Positions 35,201 through 45,325 are shown, counted from the stretch's first letter. The stretch: 64,000 bases of DNA from Delphinus delphis (GCF_949987515.2 NC_082692.2:44918418-44982417), one strand, 5' to 3'. Numbers and translations are program-made. Notes: generated by a model from the letters alone, not told the origin.

Positions 35201-36029
35201 GTTATTTGTTTCTAGGTATTTTTAAATTTCCTCTTTGATTTCTTCAATGATCACTTCATTATTAAGTCGTGTATTGTTTAGCCTCCATGTGTTTGTATTT
35301 TTTGCAGATCTTTTCCTGTAATTGATATCTAGTCTCTTGCGTGTGGTCGGAAAAGATACTCGATACAATTTCCATTTTCTTAAATTTACCAAGGCTTGAT
35401 TTGTGACCCAAGATATGATCTATCCTGGAGAATGTTCCATCAGCACTTGAGATAAATGTGTATTCTGTTGTTTTTGGATGGAGTGTCCTATAAATATCAA
35501 TTAAGTCCATCTTGTTTAATGTATCATTTAAAGCTTGTGTTTCCTTATTCATTTTCATTTTGGATGATCTGTCCATGGGTGAAAGTGGGGTGTTAAAGTC
35601 CCCTACTATGAATGTGTTACTGTTGATTTCCCCTTTTATGGCTGTTAGTATTTGCCTTATGTATTGAGGTGCTCCTATGTTGGGTGCATAAATATTTACA
35701 ATTGTTATATCTTCTTCTTGGATCGATCCCTTGATCATTATGTAGTGTCCTTCTTTATCTCTTTTAATAGTCCTTATTTTAAAATCTATTTTGTCTGATG
35801 TGAGAATGGTTACTCCAGCTTTCTTTTGGTTTCCATTTGCATGGAATATCTTTTTCCATTCCCTTACTTTCAGTCTGTATGTGTCTCTAGGTCTGAAGTG
35901 GGTCTCTTGTAGACAGCATATATAAGGGTCTTGTTTTTGTATCCATTCAGCCAATCTGTGTCTTTTGGTGGGAGCAGTTAGTCCATTTACATTTAAGGTA
36001 ATTATCGATATGTATGTTCCTATTCCCAT
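32220..36029 (-). pseudogene. L1-B ORF2 (endonuclease-reverse transcriptase), broken
   Basis: About 1,270 codons from ATG at 36029 to the native end HIYGI at 32220, the full L1 ORF2p length. It is split over three frames. The N-terminal endonuclease (35262-36029) keeps QETHFRP, GDFNTPLSP, SRIDHILGH and SDH, after which a 2-nt deletion shifts the frame. The RT domain (33472-34691) keeps [12 protein letters not shown] and FADD (codons 33928-33939). The C-terminal part (32664-33497) stops early near 32664, just before the Cys-rich region, and the tail resumes at 32582. At least four frame changes and one in-frame stop make it non-functional. Confidence 0.92.
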
Positions 36030-36087
36030 TTTCTAAATTGTTTTGGGTTCGTTATTATAGGTCTTTTCCTTCTCTTGTGTTTCTTGT

Positions 36088-36974
36088 CTAGAGAAGTTCC
36101 TTTAGCATTTGTTGTAAAGCTGGTTTGGTGGTGCTGAACTCTCTCAGCTTTTGCTTGTCTGTAAATGTTTTAATTTCTCCATCAAATCTGAATGAGATCC
36201 TTGCTGGGTAGAGTAGTCTTGGTTGCAGGTTTTTCTCCTTCATCACTTTAAATATGTCCTGCCACTCCCTTCTGGCTTGTAGGGTTTCTGCTGAGAGATC
36301 AGCTGTTAACCTTATGGGGATTCCCTTTTGTGTTATTTGTTGTTTTTCCCTTGCTGCTTTTATATGCTTTCTTTGTATTTAATTTTTGACAGTTTGATTA
36401 ATATGTGTCTTGGCATATTTCTCCTTGGATTTATCCTGTATGGGACTCTCTGTGCTTCCTGGACTTGATTAACTATTTCCTTTCCCATATTAGGGAAGTT
36501 TTCAACTATAATCTCTTCAAATATTTTCTCAGTCCCTTTCTTTTTCTCTTCTTCTTCTGGAACCACTATAATTCGAATGTTGGTGTGTTTAATGTTGTCT
36601 CAGAGGTCTCTGAGACTGTCCTCCATTCTTTTCATTCTTTTTTCTTTATTCTGCTCTGCAGTAGTTATTTCCACTATTTTATCTTCCAGGTCACTTATCC
36701 GTTCTTCTGCCTCAGTTATTCTGCTATTGATCCCATCTAGAGTACTTTTAATTTCATTTATTGTGTTGTTCATCGTTGCTTGTTTCATATTTATTTCTTC
36801 TAGGTCCTTGTTAACTGTTCCTTGCATTTTGACCATTCTATTTCCAAGGTTTCAGATCATCCTTACTATCATTATTTCTTTTTCAGGTAGACTGCCTATT
36901 TCCTCTTCATTTGTTAGGTCTGGTGCATTTTTATCTTGCTCCTTTATCTGCTGTGTGTTTTTCTGTCTTCTCAT
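36088..36974 (-). pseudogene. L1-B ORF1 (RNA-binding chaperone), broken
   Basis: Start ATG at 36972-36974, native TAG at 36088-36090, about 295 codons. A coiled coil with heptads (TEAEERISDLEDKIVEITT) lies at 36600-36836, and the RNA-binding and C-terminal domain (FPNMGKE, INPRRNMPRHILIKLSKIK) follows in the same frame at 36360-36566. Between them an in-frame TGA at 36600-36602 replaces the tryptophan codon of SLRDLW. An earlier frame change occurs near 36860-36880 (LPEKEI region). ORF2 begins about 60 bp after the stop, the usual L1 arrangement. Confidence 0.88.
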
Positions 36975-37499
36975 TTTGCTTATCTTACTGTGTTTGGGGT
37001 CTCCTTTTTGCAGGCTGCAGGTTCGTAGTTCCCGCTGTTTTTGATGTCTGTCTCCAGTGGCTAAGGTTGGTTCAGTGGGTTGTGTAGGCTTCCTGGTGGA
37101 GGGGACTAGTGTCTGTGTTGTGGTGGATGAGGCTGGATCTTGTCTCTCTAGTGGGCAGGTTCACGTCTGGTGGTGCGTTTGGCGTGTCTGTGGCTTTATT
37201 ATGATTTTAGGCAGCCTCTCTGCTAATGGGTGGGGTTGTGTTCCTGTTTTGCTAGTTGTTTGGCATAGGTTGTCCAGCACTGTGGCTAGCTGGTCGTTGA
37301 GTGAAGCTGGGTGCTGGTGTTAAGATGGAGGTCTCTGGGAGATTTTCACCGTTTGATATTATGTGGAGCTGGGAGGTCTCTTGTTGATCAGTGTCCTGAA
37401 GTTGGCTCTCCTACCTCAGAGGCAGAGCCCTGACTCCTGGCTGGAGCACCAAGAGCCTTTTATCCACACGGCTCAGAGTAAAAGGGAGAAAAAGTAGAT

Positions 37500-37660
37500 A
37501 ATTAGTAGAAGTATGAAGAAAGAAAGAAAGGAGGGAAGGAAGGAAGGAAGGAAGAAAGAAGCAAAGAAGGAAAGAAAGGAGGGAGGGAGGGAGGGAGGGA
37601 GGAAGGAAGGAGGGAAAGAAGGAAAAAAGACAGAAAGAAAGAAGATACAGTAAAATAAAA
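37500..37660 (+). repeat. GA-rich simple repeat (GGAA/GAAA)n in the L1-B 5' UTR
   Basis: About 160 bp nearly free of pyrimidines on this strand, made of gaaa, ggaa and ggga units. It can form triplex structures. L1-A has only a short gaaa run at the same place (3018-3045), so it expanded in L1-B. Confidence 0.9.
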
Positions 37661-37879
37661 TAAAGTATAATAAAGTTATTGAATTAAAAAATACTTATTT
37701 AGAAAGAAAAAAAAAGGGATGGCTAGAACCTTAGGACAAATGGTGGAAGCAAAGCTATACAGACAAAATCTTACACAGAAGCATACACATACAGCCTCAC
37801 AAAAAGAGGTAAAGGGGAAAAAAATCATAAATCTTGCTCTCAGAGACCACCTCCTCAATTTGGGATGATTCGTTGTCTA
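37613..37879 (-). repeat. Tandem duplication in L1-B 5' UTR, unit 1
   Basis: Purine-rich run, then AT-rich text, then aggacaaatggtggaagc (37733) and the end tgggatgattcgttgtcta (37861-37879). The same order recurs directly to the right, with a period of 259-266 bp. Confidence 0.85.
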
Positions 37880-38138
37880 AAGGAGGGAAGGAAGGAAGGA
37901 AAGAAAGAAAGAAAGAACGAAGGTAAAGTATAATAAAGTTATTAAAATTAATTATTAAGAAAAAAAATTTTAAAAAAACCATGGACGGATAGAACCCTAG
38001 GACAAATGGTGGAAGCAAAACTATACAGACAAGATCTCTCACAGAATCATACACATTCACAAAAAGAGGAAAAGGGGAAAAAATCATAGATCTTGCTCTT
38101 GAAGCCCACCTCCTCAATTTGGGATGACTCGTTGTCTA
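37880..38138 (-). repeat. Tandem duplication in L1-B 5' UTR, unit 2
   Basis: It repeats unit 1: ggaagg/gaaag run (37880-37925), AT-rich text, aggacaaatggtggaagc (37999), the stretch of about 40 bp mentioning cacaaaaagagg, and the end gggatgactcgttgtcta (38121-38138). It differs from unit 1 by several substitutions and indels. L1-A has one unit only. Confidence 0.85.
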
Positions 38139-38624
38139 TTCATGTATTCCACAGATGCAGGGTACATCAAGTTGATTGTGGAGCTTTAATCCGCTGTTTC
38201 TGAGGCTACTGGGAGAGATTTCCCTTTCTCTTCTTTGTTCTCACAGCTCACAGGGGCTCAGCTTTGGATTTGGCCCTGCCTCTGCGTGTAGGTCGCTGGA
38301 GGGCGTCTGTTTTTTGCTCAGACAGGACGGGGTTAAAGGAGCCGCTGATTCGGGGGCTCTGGCGCACTCAGGCCGGGGGGCGGGGGAGGGAGGGGCACTG
38401 CATGCGGGGCGGGCCTGCGGCGGCAGAGGCCAGCGTGACGTTGCACCAGCCTGAGGCCCGCCGTGCGTTCTCCCGGGGAAGTTGTCCCTGGATCCCGGGA
38501 ACCTGGCAGTGGCGGGCTGCACGGGCTCCGCGGAAGAAGGGTGTGGATGGTTACCTGTGCTCGCACACAGGCCCCTTGGTGGCAGCAGTAGCAGCCTTAG
38601 CGTCTCCCGCCCGTCCCTGGGGTC

Positions 38625-38700
38625 CGCGCTTTTAGCCGCAGCTCGCGCCCGTCTCTGGGCTTCGCGCTTTTAGCCGCGGCTCGCGCCCGTCTCTGGAGTT
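38625..38700 (-). repeat. 38-bp tandem duplication in the L1-B CpG-rich block
   Basis: Two copies starting cgcgcttttagccgc at 38625 and 38663, each ending cgcgcccgtctctgg. L1-A has a single decayed copy near 3758. Confidence 0.85.
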
Positions 38701-39032
38701 CCTTTAAGCAGCTCTCTTAAACCCCTCTCCTCGCGCACCAGGAAACAAAGAGGGAAGAAAAAGTCTCTTGCCTCTTTGGCAGGTGCAGACTTTTCCCCAG
38801 ACTCCCTCCCGGCTAGCCGTGGTGCACTAACCCTTCAGGCTATGTTCAAGCCGCCAACCCCAGTCTTCTCCCTGCGCTCCGACCGAAACCGAAACCCGAG
38901 CCTCAGCTCGCAGCCCCTCCCGCCCCGGAGGGTGAGCAGACAAGCCTCTCGGGCTGGTGAGTGCCGGTCGGCACCCATCCTCTGTGCGGGAATCTCCCCG
39001 CTTTGCCCTCCGCACCCATTGCTGTGCACTGC

Positions 39033-39080
39033 TCCGCGGCTCCGCGGCCCCGCGGCTCCGCGGCCCCGCGGCTCCGCCTC
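39033..39080 (-). repeat. (GCGGCTCCGCGGCCCC)n short tandem repeat
   Basis: About three units of a 16-bp CpG-dense motif. The homologous place in L1-A (4118-4150) is shorter and has lost the CpGs. Confidence 0.85.
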
Positions 39081-39376
39081 CCGTAGTCTCCGTCCGCGAA
39101 GGGGCTTCCTAGTGTGTGGAAACTTTTCCTCCTTCACAGCTCCCTCCCACTGGTGCAGGTGCCGTCCCTATTCTTTTGTCTCTGTTTTTTCTTTTTTTCT
39201 TTTGCCCTACCCAGGTACGTGGGGAGTTTTTTGCCTTTTGGGAGGTCTGAGGTCTTCTGCCAGCCTTCAGTAGGTGTTCTGTAGGAGTTGTTCCACGTGT
39301 AGATGTATTTCTGGTGTATCTGTGGGGAGGAAGGTGATCTCCGCATCTTACTCTTCCACCATCTTCCCATCCTACC

Positions 39377-39386
39377 TAGCATAATT
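39377..39386 (+). repeat. Right target-site duplication of L1-B
   Basis: tagcataatt, identical to 31780-31789. Eight to ten extra bases lie between it and the conserved L1 5' end; such additions are common at L1 5' junctions. Confidence 0.75.
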
Positions 39387-39570
39387 GTTTATTAACAGAA
39401 TATTAGTTTAAAATGTTTTAAGTATTCATGTATGCAAATGCAGAGAAAGATCTGGAAAGATGGACACTAATGATGAACAGTGGCTCCCTTTGGAAAATAG
39501 AATAGGATGAGAGGGAGACCTGTCAGGCTCATTACTACATAATTTAAACAACAAAAATATTTTCAAGAAT
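39377..39570 (+). mobile_element. Old L1 3' UTR (+), right part after L1-B
   Basis: Continues the old 3' UTR: tctggaaagatggacactaa near 39450 and acagtggctccctttgg near 39477, the order expected after the 31789 break. Its first ten bases are the second target-duplication copy of L1-B. Confidence 0.65.
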
Positions 39571-40289
39571 TGCTTGCATCTGATTTGTAAAGACTAGTTT
39601 TGTCCTCACAGGGAAAGCCACAGAGGAAGGAGCAGTAAAAGGGAAAGCCGCTGGCTGCAGGAGGAGGGGGACCAACAGTGACAAGAGCCCCAAGCTCACC
39701 CCAGAGGAAACACAGTAAGAATGGCCCCACCTCTCACCAAGGGGAAAAAAGCCCTTCTAAGGAACCAGGAACAGCTCCAGCTTTTGTGGAGTCTGAACTG
39801 AAGTAATTTTTTTTAAGAAAAATAATATAAATTACAATAACAAAATTAAGAACAGGATTTTAAAAGAGCCAGTGCAGGTGGGGGCCCTAGAGATTAAATT
39901 TTATTAGCTTCATGGTAAACTTACCTGTATGTGGAATGTAATTAACTATCACAGAGATTTTGGATGAAATAATGTAAGAATGCCCAAATGGAGAAGACAG
40001 AGTAATATAACCAATAAATAATCAAGTGTCATCTGTTAGAGGACTCTGTGTTGCCAGTGATTATATTTTAACTTAGAGCCTAAAAAATTTATATATATTC
40101 AAGCCATAAACTATTTAAAGTTCACATCCATGTCTTGTTGTTAACTTCAGGAGCAACAAAAAGAACACAGCAAATATTTTTGTCAACTAATTTTTTCAAT
40201 TGAAATTTCCCTCCTGTTTTAATAAACTTCCTTATGGTAGACTCATTTTTATTTAAGCCTTTGAAAATTACTTGTCATTCTTGAGAGAC
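39571..40289. other. Unrecognised sequence
   Basis: I see no gene or named repeat. Confidence 0.45.
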
Positions 40290-41560
40290 TCTATTGTAGG
40301 AGTATAAGAACATGCTCACTCATGGTTCTTTATATTTTCTAACTCTTTGTTAAACTTCTCACTGTGTTCATCTATTTTTCTCTAGAGTTCATGGAGCATA
40401 CTTATGCTCCTTACCTTGAACTCTTTATTGGGTAGATTACTTTACTTTGCTTAGTTTTTCTTCTGGGGTTTTGTCTAGTTTCTTCACTTGGAACATAGTT
40501 ATTTGTGTCCTCATTTTCTTAATTGTCTATGTTTATTTCTTTGTATTAGGTATGTTGCTTATGTTTCCTGATCTTGTAGAAATAGCCTTATGTAGGAGAT
40601 ATCCAGTGGGGCCCTGTAGCACACTCCCCTCTGGTCAGCAGATTTGCATGTGTTAGGGGTGCCCCCGATGTGGGATGCATGTGCCCTTCTGTTGTTGCCA
40701 GGCCAACTACTGTGGGGTGCTGTAGACAGGACTAGCCCCTGCCCAGTAGATGCCAGGTCCTGCCTCATGTGGTGGCTGCCAGCCTGCTGATGGGCAGGGT
40801 CGTGTCATGGAGCAGCTGGCTGTGGAATCTGGGGGTCCTCAGGCTGGTGTTGGCCTGCTGGTGGGCTGGGCTGGATGCCCACATATATGTGCGTGTCCTG
40901 AGGATGCCAGCCTGCTGGTGGATGGGTAAGCCTCTGACAGTAATAGGCTAGAGGGAGGACTCCAAAGTGGAGTTTGCCAGCACTTGTGTCCTCGTGGTAG
41001 ATTGAGCTCTCAGAAATACCTTCTGCCAGCATCTGTGTCTCCTGGGAGAGTCCGAGTTGCCTCCTGGCTCTCTGGAGACTCTCCAAGAGCAGCAATTGTG
41101 TCTGATCCAGGCTCCTTTTAAATTACTGCCTCTGTGCTGGGACTTGGGGTATGTGAGATTTTGCATATGCTTTTAAGAGCAAAGCCTCTGTTTCCCTCAG
41201 CCCTCTGGCTCTCTCATACACAAATCTCTCTGGCCTTCAAAGCCAGGCTCTTTGGGGGCTCATCTTCCCGGGCAATGCCCCTAGCCTGGGAATCTTGCTC
41301 CTTGGGGAGAGCCTTTGCAATTGTGATTATTCTCTTATTTGTCTTTCACCTACCTGGGGATGTAGGTCTTGACTATGCTCTGTCTCCGCCCCTCCTACCC
41401 ATCTTGTTGTGGCTCCTTCTTTATATCTTTAGTTGTAGAAAATCTTTTCTGCTAGTCTTTAGCTTGTTCTCATAGATAGTTGCTCTCTAAATAATTGTAA
41501 TTTTACTGTGCCCATGGGAGGAGGTGAGCCCAGGGTCTTCCTGCTCTGCCATCTTGGCCA
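40290..41560 (-). mobile_element. Probable 5' region of an old L1
   Basis: Read on the minus strand it starts with an L1-like gccaagatggcagagcagg (complement near 41543-41561), runs through a GC-richer block (40600-41400) and ends in text like the N-terminal part of an ORF1 region (40330-40560). The block contains three similar cctgctgrtggg units near 40786, 40855 and 40911. The pattern fits a 5' UTR of an older L1 family. An ERV internal region is a possible alternative. Confidence 0.5.
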
Positions 41561-42891
41561 GCTAGGTCCTCCAATTTTGCTTTTCAAAATTGTCTGATCT
41601 ATACTTGACACTTTGCATTTTTCATATAAATTTTGGAAACAGCCTTTAATTTTCCCCAAAAGCTGTTGGAATTTTGTAACAATGTTATTGAAGTATAATC
41701 AACATATAATAGACTACACATATTTAAGTGTAATTATATAAGTTTTGACATATAAACACCCATGCAACCATTACCACAATCAAGATAGTGAAGATATCTA
41801 TCACACCCAAAACTTTCCTTGTACCCCTTTGTAATCCCTCCATTCCATTCCTCCCAGACTCCCCAATCCACTGACAACCACTGATAACATAGATTATATA
41901 GATTTGCTTGCATTTTCTAGATTATTATATAAATAGAATCATACAGTATTTACTTTTTTCTTGGCTTTTCTTTCACTCAGGATACTTATTTTAAGATTCA
42001 TCCATCGTGTTGTTGTTTATTAATAGTACATCCCTTTTTATTGTTCAATAGCATTCATTGTATGGATTTTTTTCTTTATTCACCTTTGATGGACATTACG
42101 TTGTCTCCAGTTTGGGGCTATTACGAATAAAGCTACTAGGAATGTTCATGTACAAGTCTTTGTATGGACATATGCTTTATTTCTCCTGAGTAAATTACCC
42201 GGTATTGGAACGGTTAGGTCACTAGTAATTTTACTTTGAACTTTTTAGGAAACTGCCAAACTGTTTTTCAAAGTGGTTAACCATTTTCCATCTCCACCAA
42301 AAATGCAGAAGAATCCCAACTGCTCCATATCCTCAACTGGAACTTGGTATGATCTGTATTTTTAATTTTACACATTCTACTAGAGGTGAAGTGAATTTAG
42401 CTTGCATTTTCCTAATGACCAATGATGTTGAGCATCTATCTTTTTATGTGTTTATATGCCATTTTAATATCTTATTTGCTTAAGTGTCTATTCAAAGGCT
42501 TTGTTTAGTTTTTATTGGCTTGTTTCTTTTCTTACTGTTGAGTTTTGAGAATTCTTTGTATCTATTGTGGATAAAATGCCTTATAAGATATGTGCTTTTC
42601 AGTTATTTTCTCCCTGTTTGTGGCTTGTTTATTTGCTTAAGAATATCTTTTTCAGAGCAGAACTTTCTTAATTTTGGCGAAATCTAATTTATCATTTTTT
42701 TTTCTATTGTCAATCATACTTTCTTGTTGTATCTAAGAACTTGTTGCCCAATCCAACGTCACCAAGATTTTCTTCTATACCTTTCATAGTTTTCAGTTTT
42801 ACATTTAGGTCTATTATCCTTTTGAGATAATATTTGTATATGGTGTGGGGTATGAATCAAATTTGATTTTCTGTGAAGATGCTTATCCAGT

Positions 42892-42899
42892 TTGTCTAT
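42892..42899 (+). repeat. Left target duplication of the second CHR SINE
   Basis: ttgtctat; matches ttgtttat at 43102-43109 at 7 of 8 bases. Confidence 0.65.
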
Positions 42900-42909
42900 T
42901 TTTTTTTTT

Positions 42910-43101
42910 GCGGTACGCGGGCCTCTCACTGTTGTGGCCTTTCCTGTTGCGGAGCACAGGCTCCGGACGCGCAGGCTCAGCGACCATGGCTCACGGGCCC
43001 AGCTGCTCCATGGCATGTGAGATCTTCCCGGACCGGGGCACGAACCCACGTCCCCTGCATCGGCAGGCAGACTCTCAACCACTGTGCCACCAGGGAAGCC
43101 C
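42910..43101 (-). mobile_element. CHR-type SINE in minus orientation
   Basis: Complement of the same SINE family as 8953-9171; the tail appears as a T-run at 42900-42909. B box (complement) at 43036-43046 and A box (complement of ccactgtgcca) at 43079-43089 are intact. It interrupts the old L1 and is therefore younger. Confidence 0.93.
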
Positions 43102-43109
43102 TTGTTTAT
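43102..43109 (+). repeat. Right target duplication of the second CHR SINE
   Basis: ttgtttat; see 42892-42899. Confidence 0.65.
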
Positions 43110-44159
43110 CTATCTTGATACCAATTTCAGACTCTCTTGATTACTGTAGATTTTTAAAAATTCTGAAGTCATGTTAGCCCTTCAACTTTGTTCTTTCTCA
43201 AATTCATTTTGGCTATTCTATACCCTTTACATTCCCACATGGATTTTAGAATAAACTTGTAAATTTTCAGCAAAAAAAAACCCTGCTGGAATTATAACTG
43301 TGATTACACTGAGCCTATAGATCAATTTAGAGAGAATTGACATTTAAAAAATTGAATCTCCTGATCCATAAACATGCTATATCTCTCCATATGTTTACCT
43401 TTTAATGTATTTTAACAATATTTTGTCATTTTCAGTGTACAAGTCTTACATACCTTTTGACAGATTTATCCCTAATTATTTCATATTTTGATGTTACAGT
43501 AAATGGTATTTTTTGTTAATTACAATTTAAGTTTGTTCATTGCTAGTGTAGTAGAAATATAATTGATTTTTTGTATTTACTCTTTTTTTCCTGTAACAAT
43601 GCTAAACATTTATTAGTTTTGATTACTTTTCTATAGATTCCTTGGGACTTCCTACATAGACAATCAGGTAGTCTGCAAATACAAAGAGTTTTACTTCTTT
43701 TAAAATCTAGATGCCTTTATCTTGCCTCATTGCACTGGCTGGATTCTCCACTACAGCTTTGAATAGAAGTGGTGAGAATGAACATCTCTTCTTGTTCATG
43801 GTGTTAGAAGAAAAATATTTAGTCTTTCACCATTAAGAGTGATGTTAGTGGTAGGTATTTATAGATGCCTTTTATTGGGCTGAGGAGATTCTCTTCTCTT
43901 CCTAATTTTCTGAGAGATTTTTTAAAAATCAGGAATGGATGTTGGATTTTATCAAATGTTTTTGCTGTGTCTACTGAGATAAACATATGGTTTTTCTTTT
44001 TTAGTGTGTTATGTGGTCAATTACACTGATTTTTACTTGCTGGGATTTTGATTGGTATTTTATTAAATATTGAAAAAAGAAAGGTTAATATCTTTCCAAT
44101 AATGATTTCTCCAATTTATGAATCTTGATAATGTTTTGTAGTTTTCTGTGTAGAGGTCT

Positions 44160-44240
44160 GACACATCTTTTGTCCTTTCCCTTCCTCCCTCCCTCTCTCC
44201 ATCCCTCCCTCCCTCTTCTCTCTCTCTCTTTCTTTTTTCT
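44160..44240 (+). repeat. (CT/CCCT)n pyrimidine-rich tract
   Basis: About 75 bp almost purely pyrimidine on the plus strand, cttccctccctc-like then tctctctc. Simple repeat at the end of the old L1. Confidence 0.85.
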
Positions 44241-44259
44241 TTGGAACTCTAAGAGTAGA

Positions 44260-44470
44260 TAATCTACATACTCGTTTTAAAATATGTCCACATGTTTTTG
44301 ACACTCCTTCCATCAAAGGTAGTTTCAAGCCCCCTTCTCTTGAATCTGGGCTGGTCTTAGTGACTTGGTTGTAACAATGGAATGCAGCAGTACTGATGCT
44401 GTGTGGCTTTTCAGGCTAGGTCAGAGAAAACCAGATCTCATCATGGACATTCTCTTAAATTTTGACATTA
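44260..44470. repeat. Ancient repeat fragment (5' part), unnamed
   Basis: ttgaatctgggctggtctta near 44340 and gatgctgtgtggcttttcag near 44395 are typical of an old mammalian repeat whose tail ends caatagataactaatac, as seen at 10085. Non-coding. Confidence 0.5.
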
Positions 44471-45109
44471 TATTATCTTTAGTGATTCAACCTTTACCCT
44501 GATGCCTGGCACTAGACTCTATAAATATACTTAAAATAATTTAAAAAATGGTGACTTGTTCTACCTCTAGGGACTTGACAAAGCTGGAAGTGGTGGGATG
44601 GGGATGGGAGTAGGTGGGGAAGAGGGAGTGGAAGCAAACCTCATGAAGGAAATATTTTTATTATAATTCTACACATGGGAAAACTAAGACCTAGAGAGGT
44701 TAAGTTACTTGCCCATGTAAAGGTAGTCCCCAAAGTGAAGCCCCCAGGCCATCCCTGGGGATGGCCAGTGTTCTTGGTCCTTCCTCACTATGCCTCACAA
44801 AGGAGTATAGGATTAATATGTCATATTTTCCTGGAGGACTTTTTATTTAAAAGTATTTTAAATGTTAAAATATGCATGATATATTGTGGAGAATAACAGA
44901 TAACTTGCCATCTTTTAAAAAGATGAAACAGGAGAATTCAAAGAAAAATCATTCTTGCAGCAGCTTATTTTGGGCTATAACTCCAAAATCATCAAGTTAC
45001 CTCTTCTCTTTTGGAAGGAATTTTTAAGATACTTCTGATCCAGGGAAACAATGAAGTGTTTTGTGCCATGATTTGCAGGGAACTGATTACACAATTCTAA
45101 AAATTACTG
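44471..45109. other. Unrecognised sequence
   Basis: A short MIR-like phrase (acctagagaggttaagttac near 44690) is the only recognisable text; the rest has no gene or named repeat. Confidence 0.4.
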
Positions 45110-45325
45110 ACACTCTTTTGTTTGTCAGTACATGCCAAACACTGTGCTTATCATTCTTCCTCATTTGTACTTACTGCATTCCTGAAAAGCAGGCAATATT
45201 ACATCCTATTTTAGGTGACATACCTGAGTCTTAGGCTAAGCAATTTGCCTACATTTTCACAGAGAGAGCAGGGATTCAACGTCAGGTCTGTCTCTAAGGA
45301 CTGTGCTCATAACCCCTAAAATTGT
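45110..45325 (-). repeat. MIR SINE, antisense
   Basis: Antisense MIR order: tgccaaacactgtgcttatc near 45133, tttaggtgacatacctgagt and gagcagggattcaacgtcag near 45267. Confidence 0.65.

Larger units (their letters stand above)
31790..39376 (-). mobile_element. L1-B: near full-length L1 retrotransposon, defective
   Basis: On the minus strand this has every L1 part in order: 5' end (AAGATGG complement near 39360-39366), 5' UTR 36975-39376, ORF1 36088-36974, ORF2 32220-36029, 3' UTR and A-rich tail down to 31790. Its length of about 7.6 kb includes an internal tandem duplication in the 5' UTR. CpG sites in the GC-rich 5' UTR are mostly intact, so it is the youngest long L1 here. Both ORFs carry stops or frameshifts, so it cannot move on its own. 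It splits an older L1 3' UTR and has a 10-bp target duplication. Confidence 0.95.
36975..39376 (-). promoter_or_regulatory. L1-B 5' UTR / internal promoter region
   Basis: About 2.4 kb. From 5' (right): the AAGATGG start, a pyrimidine run, a CpG-rich block (38330-39110), an AT/GA-rich block that is duplicated (37613-38138), then the stretch next to ORF1. Dense CpG implies a methylation-controlled promoter while active. I see no classical TATA box. Related sequence without the duplication is in L1-A at 2503-4440. Confidence 0.75.
41680..44135 (-). mobile_element. Old L1, 3' end and ORF2
   Basis: Antisense 3' UTR (catgcaaccattaccacaat near 41761), ORF2 end (ttgatggacattacg near 42087), then ORF2 thumb and RT text to about 44135; the FADD-coding place near 43670 is eroded. 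A CHR SINE was inserted at 42900-43109. Old L1M-type; no long open frame. Confidence 0.78.

Noticed and set aside
32220..36029. L1-B as an active, intact element
   Set aside because: ORF2 is split over three frames with an additional stop, and ORF1 has a TGA and a frame change.
37500..38140. CRISPR-like or satellite array
   Set aside because: The repeats are purine microsatellite plus one tandem duplication inside an L1 5' UTR; no regular repeat-spacer pattern.
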